A DNA stretch of 64,000 bases. It comes from Candidatus Woesearchaeota archaeon. Its GTDB lineage: Archaea > Nanobdellota > Nanobdellia > Woesearchaeales > UBA9642. Positions 8,122-16,578 of this stretch are shown here, one piece after another. Every line of letters starts with the position of its first letter. Position 1 is the first letter of the stretch. The DNA is taken from NCBI GenBank assembly GCA_003599145.1, contig QZIT01000006.1:357024-421023 (forward strand), in the 5' to 3' direction. Both the position numbers and the translations under genes were made by a program. A model generated the notes under the pieces. The model had not been told where the DNA came from. It made no database searches and saw only the letters and a list, made by a program, of their open reading frames with translations.

Positions 8122-8693
8122 TTTCCTTCTCTGTATAATAAATCTTCATCTATTCTTTTCCAGGCATGAATCTCTTCTGGTTTGAACCAGATTTTTATTT
8201 CTGTTTGTGCTTCTTCAACGCTTCCCGATGCATGAATTAAATTCTGCACAGGCCTTTTCTGCATATCTCCCAGCATGGGAGTGTCAAAGGTAAAATCTCC
8301 TCGGATAGTTCCAGGAGCAGCGTCTGCAGGGCTTGTTGGGCCTACAATTTTTCTTACATTTCTGACTGCATTATGGCCTTCAAGAATCAATGCAACAATA
8401 GGGCTTGCAGTAATATAATCCAAAAGCCATTCTCTGACTTGTTTTCCTTGTGTTAAAGGATCAACGGTTAATTTTTTCCCCTGGTTTTCATAGCTTTTGA
8501 TGCTTTTTTCCCCAACAGATTTTAGCCATGCTTCATCATCAGTATAGTGCTTTCCTGCTAACTCTCTGCTGGCATAGACCATTTTAATGCCGATAATTTT
8601 CAAGCCGCATTTCTCAAATCTGAGGATGATTTCACCTATCAATCCTCTCTGCACTCCATCCGGCTTGATAAGAACAAGTGTTTTTTCAATCAT
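8118..8693 (-). CDS. ndk: nucleoside diphosphate kinase
   Basis: Transfers the gamma phosphate between nucleoside triphosphates and diphosphates. The 191-residue protein starts with TLVLIKPDGVQRGLIGEI and carries the active-site His in NLIHASGS plus the GTIRGDF loop. It is longer than the usual roughly 150 residues because of an insert around residues 65-95 and a C-terminal extension. It is the last gene of the L7Ae-S28e-L24e-NDK operon, whose order is conserved in many archaea, and overlaps the L24e stop by 4 bp. Confidence 0.95.
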   Translation of the reverse strand: MIEKTLVLIKPDGVQRGLIGEIILRFEKCGLKIIGIKMVYASRELAGKHYTDDEAWLKSVGEKSIKSYENQGKKLTVDPLTQGKQVREWLLDYITASPIVALILEGHNAVRNVRKIVGPTSPADAAPGTIRGDFTFDTPMLGDMQKRPVQNLIHASGSVEEAQTEIKIWFKPEEIHAWKRIDEDLLYREGN

Positions 8694-9064
8694 TTTTTTG
8701 GTGTCTTATTATTTTTTTCAGCAGATTTTTCAGTTTTCTTTTTTTCTGTCTTCTCTGCAGTTTTTTTACTGTCGTTTTTTTGAGTTTTTATTGCTTCAGT
8801 TTTCTTTTCTGTTTTCTCATCTGCGTCATGCTTTAATTTTTTAGCGTCTCTTTTTTCTTTTGCGTCGTGCTTTGCCGCTTCTGCCTCTTTCTTGGCTTTT
8901 TTATAGTCAACTGTCCACGTTGTTTCTCTTGGTTTTCGCTGTAATTTTAATAAGTTCTTTTCGCATTTTCTTGAGCAAAAATGAAAAATCGTAGCATCGG
9001 TTTTCACATACATGAGCCCCGTGCCCTTCTCTATCAGCATACCGCAAAATGTGCATCGTGCCAT
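8690..9064 (-). CDS. rpl24e: ribosomal protein eL24 with Lys-rich tail
   Basis: Large-subunit protein eL24. Residues 1-60 hold the zinc ribbon: C-T-F-C near the start and C-S-R-K-C near residue 31-35, with the RKPRETTWTVDYKK stretch. The family is normally 55-70 residues in archaea. Here it is 124 because of a lysine-, glutamate- and alanine-rich tail from about residue 60. The start ATG overlaps the eS28 stop by one base. The tail is low complexity and may contact rRNA or a chaperone. Confidence 0.93.
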   Translation of the reverse strand: MARCTFCGMLIEKGTGLMYVKTDATIFHFCSRKCEKNLLKLQRKPRETTWTVDYKKAKKEAEAAKHDAKEKRDAKKLKHDADEKTEKKTEAIKTQKNDSKKTAEKTEKKKTEKSAEKNNKTPKK

Positions 9065-9378
9065 TAGTTTCCACCTCTGCCGGTTTTGTTTAATGGGCGA
9101 GCTTCAATTTCGGTTTCTCTAAGCATTAAGATATCTCCTTTCTGTACAGGCCCCATGACATTTCTTCGCAGAATTTTATTTTTGTCTCTGCCATCCAAAA
9201 CTTTGCATCGTACTTGAGTTGCTTCTCCTCTCATGCCTGTTCTTCCTATAACTTCTTCTACACTAGCAGGATAGGCTTTCGTAAAGACAATGCCGCCTTT
9301 TTGCTCAGCAGGAGCTTTTTGTTCTGTTCTCTCTGGTTTTTGTTTTTCTGCTTGTGCAGGTTTCTTTTCTTCTGCCAT
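9064..9378 (-). CDS. rps28e: ribosomal protein eS28
   Basis: Small-subunit eS28, an OB-fold protein. The core (residues about 32-104) contains A-S-V-E-E-V-I-G-R-T-G-M-R-G, CKVLDGRDKNKILRRNV and GDILMLRETEIEARPL, all diagnostic. A 28-residue Lys/Glu/Pro/Ala-rich N-terminal extension precedes the core and is not seen in typical 70-residue homologues. It sits between L7Ae and L24e with 1-bp spacing or overlap, consistent with one transcript. Confidence 0.93.
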   Translation of the reverse strand: MAEEKKPAQAEKQKPERTEQKAPAEQKGGIVFTKAYPASVEEVIGRTGMRGEATQVRCKVLDGRDKNKILRRNVMGPVQKGDILMLRETEIEARPLNKTGRGGN

Positions 9379-9379
9379 T

Positions 9380-9724
9380 TCACTTCATCTCTTCGATCAA
9401 TGCTTTGGCTTCTCCTTCAACTAATACAGCAATTGCCGCAGTTCCTCTGCCTAATCCGGCAGCTGCTCCAAGTTCTTCTTTTGAAGGAACTTCCATGCAA
9501 GGGATTCCTTTTTCTTTTGCCATTAAGGGAATATGCATCGTGATTTCCTTAGGAGTAACGTCGGCTGCATAAGCAACAAACTTTGCTTTTCCTCTTTCCA
9601 ATGCCTTTGTAGTTTCATTGGCTCCTTTTTTGATTTTGCCTGTTTTTTTGGCAAGTTCGACAATTTCGTATACTTTTTCCATTTTATCCTCCAGAAGCAT
9701 CACTTCATTCAGCTTTCGCTTCAT
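9380..9724 (-). CDS. rpl7ae: ribosomal protein L7Ae (K-turn binding)
   Basis: L7Ae binds kink-turns in 23S rRNA, box C/D and H/ACA guide RNAs and archaeal RNase P. The KTGKIKKGANETTKALERG segment carries the RNA-binding KxGxNE signature, followed by FVAYAADVTP and IPCMEVPSKEELGAAAGLGRG. The start at ATG 9724 gives 114 residues, near family length, and aligns the N-terminal helix. An alternative ATG at 9682 with a GGAGGAT site would give only 100. It is first in the ribosomal operon, with a TTTATAAA promoter at 9755-9762. Confidence 0.93.
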   Translation of the reverse strand: MKRKLNEVMLLEDKMEKVYEIVELAKKTGKIKKGANETTKALERGKAKFVAYAADVTPKEITMHIPLMAKEKGIPCMEVPSKEELGAAAGLGRGTAAIAVLVEGEAKALIEEMK

Positions 9725-9754
9725 CAATCAGTAAACTAAAGAAAAAAGAGGGTG

Positions 9755-9762
9755 TTTATAAA
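9755..9762 (-). promoter_or_regulatory. TATA box of the L7Ae-S28e-L24e-ndk operon
   Basis: TTTATAAA on the minus strand, about 30 bp upstream of the proposed L7Ae start. It predicts a transcript beginning near 9734. Confidence 0.55.
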
Positions 9763-9839
9763 TGTTGTGCTATGGTTCATTTGCTTGACAATAAATTGAA
9801 ATAAAAAACTATATAAAACCCCTGCCTTTAACTTTTTTT

Positions 9840-10874
9840 ATGAATCTTCCTATGCAGATTATTATTCCTGTAGCTATTGTGGTGGGAGCGTATCTTGTTT
9901 CTTTTGTTGCGACATTCCTGCTAGATAAAATACGGCACTTTACTTCAAAAACTAAAACTACGCTTGACGATGAAATTATTCATGCATTGCATAGGCCTGC
10001 AAGATTTATATTTATTCTTATAGGCTTATATATTGCTCTGGATTATGCAATGCCAGAACTTACTTTTTTAGGGCTGCATTATTCTAAATATATCGTTATA
10101 CTAGCAATAATACTTTCAGCGTATCTTGTTGTGCGCATTGTTGGGGCAATTTTCACTTGGTATGGCCATGAAATAGGGCCTGAGAATAAAAATATTGATA
10201 AAACGCTTTTCAGGTTTCTTAGGCGTTTTAGTGCAGTCCTTATTTATGTTATTGCGTTGATTATCGTTCTTGATAGGTTAGGTATTGAAATAGGTCCCTT
10301 GCTTGCAGGTCTTGGAATAGCAGGTTTGGCCGTTGCTCTGGCCTTGCAGGATACTTTGGCGAATGTATTTGCGGGTTTTTACGTTGCTGCAGATAAGCCT
10401 TATGAAATAGGCGATTTCATAGAGATAGATACAGATACGAACGGTTATGTTGAAGATATCGGCTGGAGAAGCACCATTATCAGGACTTTGCCAAATAATA
10501 GAATTATTGTTCCAAATTCAAAAATGACGCAGAGTGTTATCAGGAATTTTCATAAAGGCGCACAGGAAATGTCTGTTCTTGTTCAGGTTGGTGTTGCTTA
10601 TGGAAGTGATTTGGACAAAGTAGAAAAAGTTACTGTTGAAGTTGGAAAACAAATTCAGGAAACGATTGAAGGAGCTGTTAAAACACATGTTCCCTTCATC
10701 AGATACCATACCTTCGCTGACTCGAGCATAAATTTTTCTGTTATTTTAAGAACTACTGAGTATACAGGCCAGTACTTGCTCAAACACGAATTTATCAAGG
10801 CATTGAAAAAGCGCTACGATAAAGAACGTATAGAAATTCCTTATCCTCACAGAGTCATACAAAACAAGAATTAA
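9840..10874 (+). CDS. MscS-family mechanosensitive channel
   Basis: Small-conductance mechanosensitive channel, 344 residues. Four N-terminal membrane segments lead to the pore-lining TM3 (LLAGLGIAGLAVALALQDTLANVFAGFYV), followed by the beta domain (GDFIEIDTDTNGYVEDIGWRST) and the LPNNRIIVPNSKM signature. The C-terminal alpha/beta part is complete. Family role: releases solutes when membrane tension rises. CTATATAAAA at 9808-9817 lies 25-27 bp upstream of the ATG, so the message is probably leaderless. It is monocistronic and abuts the convergent HD gene. Confidence 0.9.
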   Translation: MNLPMQIIIPVAIVVGAYLVSFVATFLLDKIRHFTSKTKTTLDDEIIHALHRPARFIFILIGLYIALDYAMPELTFLGLHYSKYIVILAIILSAYLVVRIVGAIFTWYGHEIGPENKNIDKTLFRFLRRFSAVLIYVIALIIVLDRLGIEIGPLLAGLGIAGLAVALALQDTLANVFAGFYVAADKPYEIGDFIEIDTDTNGYVEDIGWRSTIIRTLPNNRIIVPNSKMTQSVIRNFHKGAQEMSVLVQVGVAYGSDLDKVEKVTVEVGKQIQETIEGAVKTHVPFIRYHTFADSSINFSVILRTTEYTGQYLLKHEFIKALKKRYDKERIEIPYPHRVIQNKN

Positions 10875-11426
10875 TTATGCATGCATATTTGCGTATCGCT
10901 CAATATCTCTTGCAAAATCTTTTAATTTGAATTTTTGTGCAATAGGAAGATAAAAAACAAGGCATGCCCTGCTGTACGTCGATGCTTTCGGTTTTCCCAA
11001 TACTTCAATGTCTGATAAATTATCGACGACGTCTGCAAGCTTAATCAAAAAAACTCTTTTGTCTTTTTCACCATAGGCAAGAATTTTTTTGTGGGTTAAG
11101 GTGACGTTGATAGAGTTTTCTTCTGCTGCTTCAATTTTGGTAAGTGCATCAACGAGCATCACGACGTCGTCATTAAAATTCTTTTTAATGTCTGCAAGCG
11201 TAATAGTGGTATCTTCAACCGTATCGTGCAATAAGGCTGCAACAATAGTGTCCGTATCGACATCGAGTTCTAGCAATCTGTTGGCGACGCTTACAGGATG
11301 CTTGAAATACTCATCGCCTGTTACTCTCTTCTGTCCAGTATGGGCTTTCTTTGCAAAGTCATATGCTTTTTTGACGAGAGCAAAATCAAGCTCACTCTTT
11401 TTTATTTTCTCCAAAAAAGGCTCCAT
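10875..11426 (-). CDS. HD-domain (p)ppGpp hydrolase-like protein
   Basis: Encodes 183 residues that match the HD domain of RelA/SpoT and Mesh1. The segments are A-H-x-G-Q-K-R, YFKHPVSVANRLLEL, AALLHDTVEDTTIT (the HD-ED pair) and LVDALTKIEA. There is no synthetase, TGS or ACT domain, so this is a small alarmone-hydrolase type. Bacterial homologues remove pyrophosphate from (p)ppGpp; the substrate in archaea is uncertain. A CTTTTTAA element 25 bp upstream supports ATG 11426 as a leaderless start. Confidence 0.75.
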   Translation of the reverse strand: MEPFLEKIKKSELDFALVKKAYDFAKKAHTGQKRVTGDEYFKHPVSVANRLLELDVDTDTIVAALLHDTVEDTTITLADIKKNFNDDVVMLVDALTKIEAAEENSINVTLTHKKILAYGEKDKRVFLIKLADVVDNLSDIEVLGKPKASTYSRACLVFYLPIAQKFKLKDFARDIERYANMHA

Positions 11427-11448
11427 ATTGCATGGAGAAGCGGTTGCA

Positions 11449-12276
11449 TTAAAAAGATTGTGGTTTTATATGTGCGAGAAGATTGGGCAGTAATAGGAGC
11501 AATAAATTGATGAGCAGTATTGGTGAGATAATAGAAAATGATTGGTTAATGATGAACATAGCTCCCAGTCCTATGGCAAGAATAAAGAACACGCTGATGG
11601 TAATCTGGTCATCTGCATATTTCCTAAAAAAAAGATCGATATGTTCTTTTGTCTCTCGAGTGCCGCTGTTTTTGTTAGGGAGAATGGAAATAAGCGGTAT
11701 CGTTTGCATGGAAACATAGAAGGTAAAAATTCCAAAGATAAACAGAGTGATGATTTGCATTGCTGGATGCTGGTTGCCTTCTGCAACATGAAAAACCTTG
11801 CTGAAAAATTGTGTCAGAAGAATGATGACTAACGCAAAAAGGTTCCAGATGTAGAGAAAGATTTTTGCTCTTTTCGAAATTACCCTTTTAGAAAATGTGC
11901 TGTTAAGTATTAAGAGTGTAGGCATCGCTGCTAAAATCATCAGCAAAACTCTTGCAGTATTTGAAGAGACTATGGCAAAAATAAAATACCAAAAGATGAG
12001 TGTGTTGACAAGCAGCTGTGTTTCATCAATGCGGGGAAGGAGCACTTTTTTATAGTAGCCGTAAAATGCGAACATGAAAAGGAGGATGCACATCAGTATG
12101 GTAAATGGTACTATAGGCTTTCCCGTAATGGCGTGGTAAATTAAAAGGATGATGAAATATACAGGAAGCAACCCTAAGGCGATGAGAAAGTTTTTTTTGT
12201 TTTCATGCCTTATGCTCAGATAAGCCTGGAGAACAACTCCTAGAAGAAAGGCAATAACAAGGAGATATTCATTCAT
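11449..12276 (-). CDS. polytopic membrane protein, unknown
   Basis: Encodes 275 residues with roughly eight or nine hydrophobic helices over the whole length and short loops. A polar loop near residues 200-222 (NKNSGTRETKEH region) separates the last two or three helices. I recognise no transporter or enzyme motif. ATTTAAATA lies about 25 bp upstream of the ATG. It is divergent from kae1, from which it is separated by a 71-bp two-way promoter region. Confidence 0.6.
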   Translation of the reverse strand: MNEYLLVIAFLLGVVLQAYLSIRHENKKNFLIALGLLPVYFIILLIYHAITGKPIVPFTILMCILLFMFAFYGYYKKVLLPRIDETQLLVNTLIFWYFIFAIVSSNTARVLLMILAAMPTLLILNSTFSKRVISKRAKIFLYIWNLFALVIILLTQFFSKVFHVAEGNQHPAMQIITLFIFGIFTFYVSMQTIPLISILPNKNSGTRETKEHIDLFFRKYADDQITISVFFILAIGLGAMFIINQSFSIISPILLINLLLLLLPNLLAHIKPQSF

Positions 12277-12347
12277 GCTGCAGTTAGTCTTCTTCTATTT
12301 AAATTTGTTTTGAAAATCTTTTTAAACATTTCATTATTCTTAAAACT

Positions 12348-13322
12348 ATGATAACCTTGGGAATAGAAAGTACTGCCCATACGCTGGGAGTTGCTGTAGT
12401 TAAAGATAAACATATTTTGTCGAATGAAAAGTCTTCCTACACAACAGCATCAGGAGGCATGATTCCCGTAAAATTAGTTGAGCATCACCTTGAGCAGTTT
12501 AGCAATGTTTTAGATAGAGCATTGGCAAAAGCAAACATTGCTATCGACGATGTTGACGTTATTGCGTTCTCTCAAGCACCAGGCATAGGTCATGCATTGC
12601 GCATAGGAGCAACACTGGCAAAATCCATAAGTCTCGTCTATAAAAAACCGTTAATGGGAGTCAATCATTGCATTGCCCATCTTGAAATTGGAAGGCATTT
12701 TGCAAAAGCAAAAGACCCTGTGTTATTGTATGCAAGCGGAGCAAACACGCAAATCATTGCCTATGATGCAGGAAAATACAGAGTTTTTGGGGAAACATTA
12801 GACATAGGCATAGGAAATTTTCTTGATAGTTTTGGAAGATACTTGGAATTGGGATTTCCCGCAGGCCCAAAAATAGAAGAGCTTGCAAAAAAAAGCAAAA
12901 AATACATTGAACTTCCCTACGCGGTAAAGGGCATGGACGTTAGCTTTACAGGAATATTGACTAATCTCTCTCAAAAAATAGCTCATCACAAAAAAGAAGA
13001 TTTGTGTTTTTCTGCTCAGGAAACGGTTTTTGCCATGCTCATTGAAGTAACCGAGAGAGCCATGGCTCACTGCAATAAGAATGAATTAGTTTTAGGAGGA
13101 GGAGTTGCCTGCAACAAACGGTTGCAGGAGATGGCATCGTTGATGTGCAAAGAACGAAATGCAGTTTGTTTCACTCCTGAAAATCAATTTTTAGTTGATA
13201 ACGCTGCCATGATTGCACTCACAGGAGAAATCATGCATCGTGCAGGAAATAAAACAACGTTGAAGGATGCAGGCATTAAGCCGTATGAAAGAACAGATGA
13301 TGTTAAGGTGAACTGGAGATGA
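12348..13322 (+). CDS. kae1: tRNA N6-threonylcarbamoyladenosine synthase catalytic subunit Kae1
   Basis: Kae1/TsaD, the ASKHA-fold subunit of KEOPS that makes t6A at position 37 of ANN-decoding tRNAs. It starts with GIESTAHTLGVAV and has the metal-binding HxxxH in NHCIAHLEIGRH, an SGANTQ phosphate loop (usually SGGNTQ), FAMLIEVTERA, and GGGVACNKRL. At 324 residues it matches the archaeal stand-alone length, so Bud32 is not fused here. CTTTTTAAAC lies 26 bp before the ATG. The stop overlaps the next gene as ATGA, implying translational coupling to an unknown protein. Confidence 0.95.
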   Translation: MITLGIESTAHTLGVAVVKDKHILSNEKSSYTTASGGMIPVKLVEHHLEQFSNVLDRALAKANIAIDDVDVIAFSQAPGIGHALRIGATLAKSISLVYKKPLMGVNHCIAHLEIGRHFAKAKDPVLLYASGANTQIIAYDAGKYRVFGETLDIGIGNFLDSFGRYLELGFPAGPKIEELAKKSKKYIELPYAVKGMDVSFTGILTNLSQKIAHHKKEDLCFSAQETVFAMLIEVTERAMAHCNKNELVLGGGVACNKRLQEMASLMCKERNAVCFTPENQFLVDNAAMIALTGEIMHRAGNKTTLKDAGIKPYERTDDVKVNWR

Positions 13323-13948
13323 ATCATCCACATTTTGGATTGATTGCTCCTGTAAAAATAACAGGACATTCAGGCAATACGGTTTATGGATGGTCTGGGT
13401 ATGTCGAAGGTTGTGGTTTTGACAGACAATATTGTGCAGTGCGCTATTTTGGCATACGGCCTGACAGATTGTTAGTAAGATTAAACACGCCTTCAAAAAG
13501 CAGCAATTTAGATGGAGATATTATCACGGCAAATTTTGTTTCATCTGAATTCCCATCAACCTTGCCTTTGCGTTCAAGTGAGACACTGCTCTATGGTGTT
13601 TTTACAGAGGAGATGAAAAAAGCAACAGGTGCTCAAAACATTCCTCGTTTGAAACATATACGGCATTTTTATGATGCTGGTTTTGTGTGCTTGCTTATGT
13701 ATCTTACTTCTGAAAACGGATATCCCACAGCATACTCGCTTATGTCTAACGGTTCTATTTCACGAGAAGAAAAATCTCTTGGAGGCTCTATGAGAAGATA
13801 TGCGCGAAGAGTTGAAGGAGAAGCTTTAAGGATTGCACTCGTCGATGAAAGTTTGTTCATTGACGATGTTATTGATACTTTAGCAGAATCAAATCTCAGA
13901 CTATTGCGCATGGAACCCGTAAAGCCGTTAACTAAAGTTCCTTCCTGA
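13319..13948 (+). CDS. unknown protein coupled to kae1
   Basis: Encodes 209 residues, start overlapping the kae1 stop by 4 bp, with GGTGA ahead in the kae1 3' end. There is no signal peptide or membrane segment. The N-terminal half is beta-rich with aromatic and glycine residues (GLIAPVKITGHSGNTVYGWSG starts the chain; two cysteines near 32 and 39). The C-terminal part looks helical (RRYARRVEGEALRIALVDES). I do not recognise a family. Coupling to kae1 hints at a tRNA-related or merely co-expressed role. The 3' end overlaps the convergent DHH gene by 17 bp. Confidence 0.65.
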   Translation: MNHPHFGLIAPVKITGHSGNTVYGWSGYVEGCGFDRQYCAVRYFGIRPDRLLVRLNTPSKSSNLDGDIITANFVSSEFPSTLPLRSSETLLYGVFTEEMKKATGAQNIPRLKHIRHFYDAGFVCLLMYLTSENGYPTAYSLMSNGSISREEKSLGGSMRRYARRVEGEALRIALVDESLFIDDVIDTLAESNLRLLRMEPVKPLTKVPS

Positions 13949-14948
13949 TATTGTCTAAGAATTTTGGAAAATCATGGGTTTTAATGCAGCAGCCAGAGGC
14001 ATGTTCATGACCACCACCATAACCTTCGATGCCTACAAGGCTTTTCTTTAAAATGTCCAGCACGTTGTACGTTGATCCTCGCAATGAGCATCGGTATTCA
14101 TCATCTTTTTGCCTTACTACGATGATAAAACTTTTTGGATAATGTGCAACAAGGTAATTGCTGATGTCTGCGGTGAAGGAATATTGTTTTTCCTGATAAT
14201 AAAAGACGATGAATGTTTCATCTGCAATTTTGATATTTTGTATCTGTTCTTCATATTCCTTATTCACTTTTTCGTATTTTTTTAGAATATACTTTCCCTG
14301 CGATGTTTTTTGCTGGGTGATTTCATAGGGCTCTTTTATTCTTGTCATTACTTTTACGGATTGCATAGCTTGTTTTGCCGTGCCTTTAAGATTAAAATTA
14401 ATAATTCGGAATAAGGTTCCGAGGTTTGAGTGGTAGAGCAAGTCTTCAGGTGTTGTTATGGCTTCAATCATGTCAGGATACTGTTTTTTAAACTCTTCAA
14501 GAACAGGAGAAATATACCAGTCTGCGATGGTTCCAACAGCCGCTATCCATATAGGCCCTCCTAAAGCACGATAGCACCAATAAGTTACAGGACTGTTGTC
14601 TTCAGCGTCATGTTTTCTTGGGTTGTAATAATTGACTTTTTCCCTTTCTAATAGCTGATGGTGGTCTATCCAGACAATAGTGCAGTTGCATCCGTCGATA
14701 AATTCTTGGTCTACTTCTGCAAGATCGAGAATAAAAACTGCATCTGGTTGATATTCTGCAACTTTTTTAAGGTGCTGTTTTGTTAATCGCGGAGTGCTGT
14801 TGACTAAAACTCCATAGCCTTCTTTTTTGTAATAATAGCAAAGCAAAAAACTACAGGTTCCATCTCCGTCGTCATCAAAGAAAAATAAGGGATTTTTTGA
14901 TTCGTCAAGATAGTGTTTTATCTCCTTTAATTCCTTGTCTGTCAACAT
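13932..14948 (-). CDS. DHH-family phosphoesterase (RecJ/GAN-like)
   Basis: Encodes 338 residues with the DHH fold. The acidic motif is F-F-D-D-D-G-D-G near residues 23-30, then LDLAEVD, the eponymous WIDHHQ motif near residue 95, and a C-terminal DHHA1 domain with GIEGYGGGHEHASGC. Archaeal relatives include RecJ-like single-strand exonucleases (GAN, part of the CMG replisome) and nano-RNases. At this length it is more like the stand-alone phosphoesterase group. A CTTTATAAA promoter lies upstream. Confidence 0.85.
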   Translation of the reverse strand: MLTDKELKEIKHYLDESKNPLFFFDDDGDGTCSFLLCYYYKKEGYGVLVNSTPRLTKQHLKKVAEYQPDAVFILDLAEVDQEFIDGCNCTIVWIDHHQLLEREKVNYYNPRKHDAEDNSPVTYWCYRALGGPIWIAAVGTIADWYISPVLEEFKKQYPDMIEAITTPEDLLYHSNLGTLFRIINFNLKGTAKQAMQSVKVMTRIKEPYEITQQKTSQGKYILKKYEKVNKEYEEQIQNIKIADETFIVFYYQEKQYSFTADISNYLVAHYPKSFIIVVRQKDDEYRCSLRGSTYNVLDILKKSLVGIEGYGGGHEHASGCCIKTHDFPKFLDNIRKEL

Positions 14949-15006
14949 AATTTTAAGAACTGGGGTGTTTTTATAAAGTTATTGCATAATCTTCTTAGAG
15001 TGTAGT

Positions 15007-15519
15007 TTATCGTTCCTGCACGAAATAAGGTGATGGGTAAAATCCTTCAGCAGATTCATGCAGTTTAGCATTGAGTTGTTGGATTGCTGATGCATACATC
15101 TGTTCTCCCTCTGCTTTCTGGTAATAAAAAACAAAGCCATCGCGGAGTTCAAAGGCAGATTCGTAGTGCAAACCGTCAACTCCCAAATCAACCATGCCTT
15201 TTACTGATGCTGTGTCGAAGGGAACAAGATTGATGACAAAGGCATCGTTTTCTTGCAAATCTTTTGCTGTATTTGCAATGGGGTAGTGGTCGATAATACA
15301 CGCACTTCCTGCTACGGAATCTCCTTCGTAGGCAATGGTTCTTAAAATAGAGTATCCTGCTTCTCCGTGCTCAAAATCGAAGTCGAGATGATCTGCATGG
15401 TCAAAAACAAATGCAACTAACTGCTCTAGCCCTTCTGGCTTTGGAAGTTTAGGCTGGTGAAAGTCTATGGCTGTTGCAATGGCAAGTCCTGTTGCAAAGC
15501 TGAGCATTTTCCAATTCAT
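15007..15519 (-). CDS. hypothetical protein with N-terminal hydrophobic segment
   Basis: Encodes 170 residues. Residues 4-17 are hydrophobic after a single lysine, giving a weak signal-anchor. The remainder is acidic and aromatic with repeated histidines and aspartates (VFDHADHLDFDFEHGEAG) and no known motif. ATTTAAATA lies 26 bp upstream of the ATG. The intergenic region with the next gene holds the second copy of a shared promoter. Function unknown. Confidence 0.6.
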   Translation of the reverse strand: MNWKMLSFATGLAIATAIDFHQPKLPKPEGLEQLVAFVFDHADHLDFDFEHGEAGYSILRTIAYEGDSVAGSACIIDHYPIANTAKDLQENDAFVINLVPFDTASVKGMVDLGVDGLHYESAFELRDGFVFYYQKAEGEQMYASAIQQLNAKLHESAEGFYPSPYFVQER

Positions 15520-15571
15520 GCTTTAAGAACTTCTTCTTGTTATTTAAATGTTTATACTATTTTAACTAATA

Positions 15572-15598
15572 AGTGGTAAAAAAGAAAATATTTATAAA
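15572..15598 (+). promoter_or_regulatory. promoter with BRE-like and TATA elements (copy 2)
   Basis: Nearly the same 27 bp as at 6867-6893, ending in ATTTATAAA, with the TATA centre 26.5 bp before ATG 15621. Confidence 0.6.
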
Positions 15599-15620
15599 AC
15601 AGGAGCTTATCCTTTATTTT

Positions 15621-16064
15621 ATGACGTGGATGCCGTTTTATGAAACCGTGGACATGCTCTTTGATAAAGTCATGGCCTATGCGCCAGATACTGCAAAAAC
15701 TCATCCAAAAACAAGTGCATTTGTTTTGGGAACGATCGGTACGTATTTGACGGTTAAAGCTGCACAGAAAATATCAGAGCATGGCATAGATAGATTACTT
15801 GCAGGATTTGACAGAAAAATTTTTGGTTTTGCAGAAAGGCTTTCAGGAACTGCGTCGATTACTCTCGGTTTAATGTTGGTAACTTCAGATGTTCCTGAAC
15901 AACATCCTGTTTATACGTGGGGCATGATAGGCGTTTGGACAACGTATGCTGCAAATACCATTATGCATGATAGAAATGCCGTTCAATATCTTACTTCAGA
16001 ACATAATAGAAGAGTTCTTGAACATACTGCAGATAAACTTGAGAGCAAACGAAAGAAAAGGTGA
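15621..16064 (+). CDS. small membrane protein of unknown function
   Basis: Encodes 147 residues from ATG 15621; the frame upstream to 15573 overlaps the promoter and is not used. Two or three moderately hydrophobic segments (about residues 34-50, 80-97 and 105-122) separate polar regions, and the C-terminus is strongly basic (KRKKR). The next gene starts 4 bp after the stop, so this heads a three-gene operon with a lipoprotein and a kinase-like protein. No family recognised. Confidence 0.6.
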   Translation: MTWMPFYETVDMLFDKVMAYAPDTAKTHPKTSAFVLGTIGTYLTVKAAQKISEHGIDRLLAGFDRKIFGFAERLSGTASITLGLMLVTSDVPEQHPVYTWGMIGVWTTYAANTIMHDRNAVQYLTSEHNRRVLEHTADKLESKRKKR

Positions 16065-16068
16065 TACT

Positions 16069-16578
16069 ATGATGAAAACAATTTGTGCATTAGCAGCAGC
16101 GACGTATATCGCTTTAGGGTGCAGTGCAAAACCAGTAGAACCATCAAGGCCATTAAGCAATCATGGAAGCATTCTTGGAGACGCTTATGAAAAACACGTT
16201 GAAGGAAATTGGACTTTTGTTAAGGATACGGTGCCTGAAACAGAATTTGCGCTAGCGCCAAAAACCTATGACTTCAATAAAGATGGAGCTAAGGACTTCA
16301 TCCAAGTAGATGAAAAGGGAACTGCAGTTGTCTTGACAGGGCCTATGGGATGGGAAAGAAAATACACACCTGTTGGAATATTGTTTGAGTCTGTTCCGGA
16401 AAAATCTGCGTACTCCATCGCTCCGCAGTTTGGCTTTCCTGAAATCAGAGTGCAGGAAAGATATGGGAATCCTGATTTATTGTTAAGGTGGCCAGGTGGC
16501 GTAGTCCATAGGATGATGTACACCAATGCAATTGAAACCATGACTGCATTGCCTGATCCTTCTGAATATGCAGAATGA
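16069..16578 (+). CDS. lipoprotein with FG-GAP-like calcium loop
   Basis: Encodes 169 residues from the ATG pair at 16069/16072, preceded by AAAGGTGAT. The much longer upstream frame overlaps the previous gene and is rejected. The signal peptide ends in a lipobox (YIALGC, Cys about residue 19). Residues about 65-80 contain a DFNKDGAKDFI loop, which resembles the DxDxDGxxD loops of FG-GAP/VCBS repeat proteins. Likely cell-surface. The stop overlaps the next start (ATGA). Confidence 0.7.
   Translation: MMKTICALAAATYIALGCSAKPVEPSRPLSNHGSILGDAYEKHVEGNWTFVKDTVPETEFALAPKTYDFNKDGAKDFIQVDEKGTAVVLTGPMGWERKYTPVGILFESVPEKSAYSIAPQFGFPEIRVQERYGNPDLLLRWPGGVVHRMMYTNAIETMTALPDPSEYAE

Noticed and set aside
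15946..16068. 41-codon N-terminal extension of the lipoprotein at 16069
   Set aside because: It runs inside the previous gene in another frame and lacks a signal; the lipobox signal starts at 16069 with a GGTGAT site.
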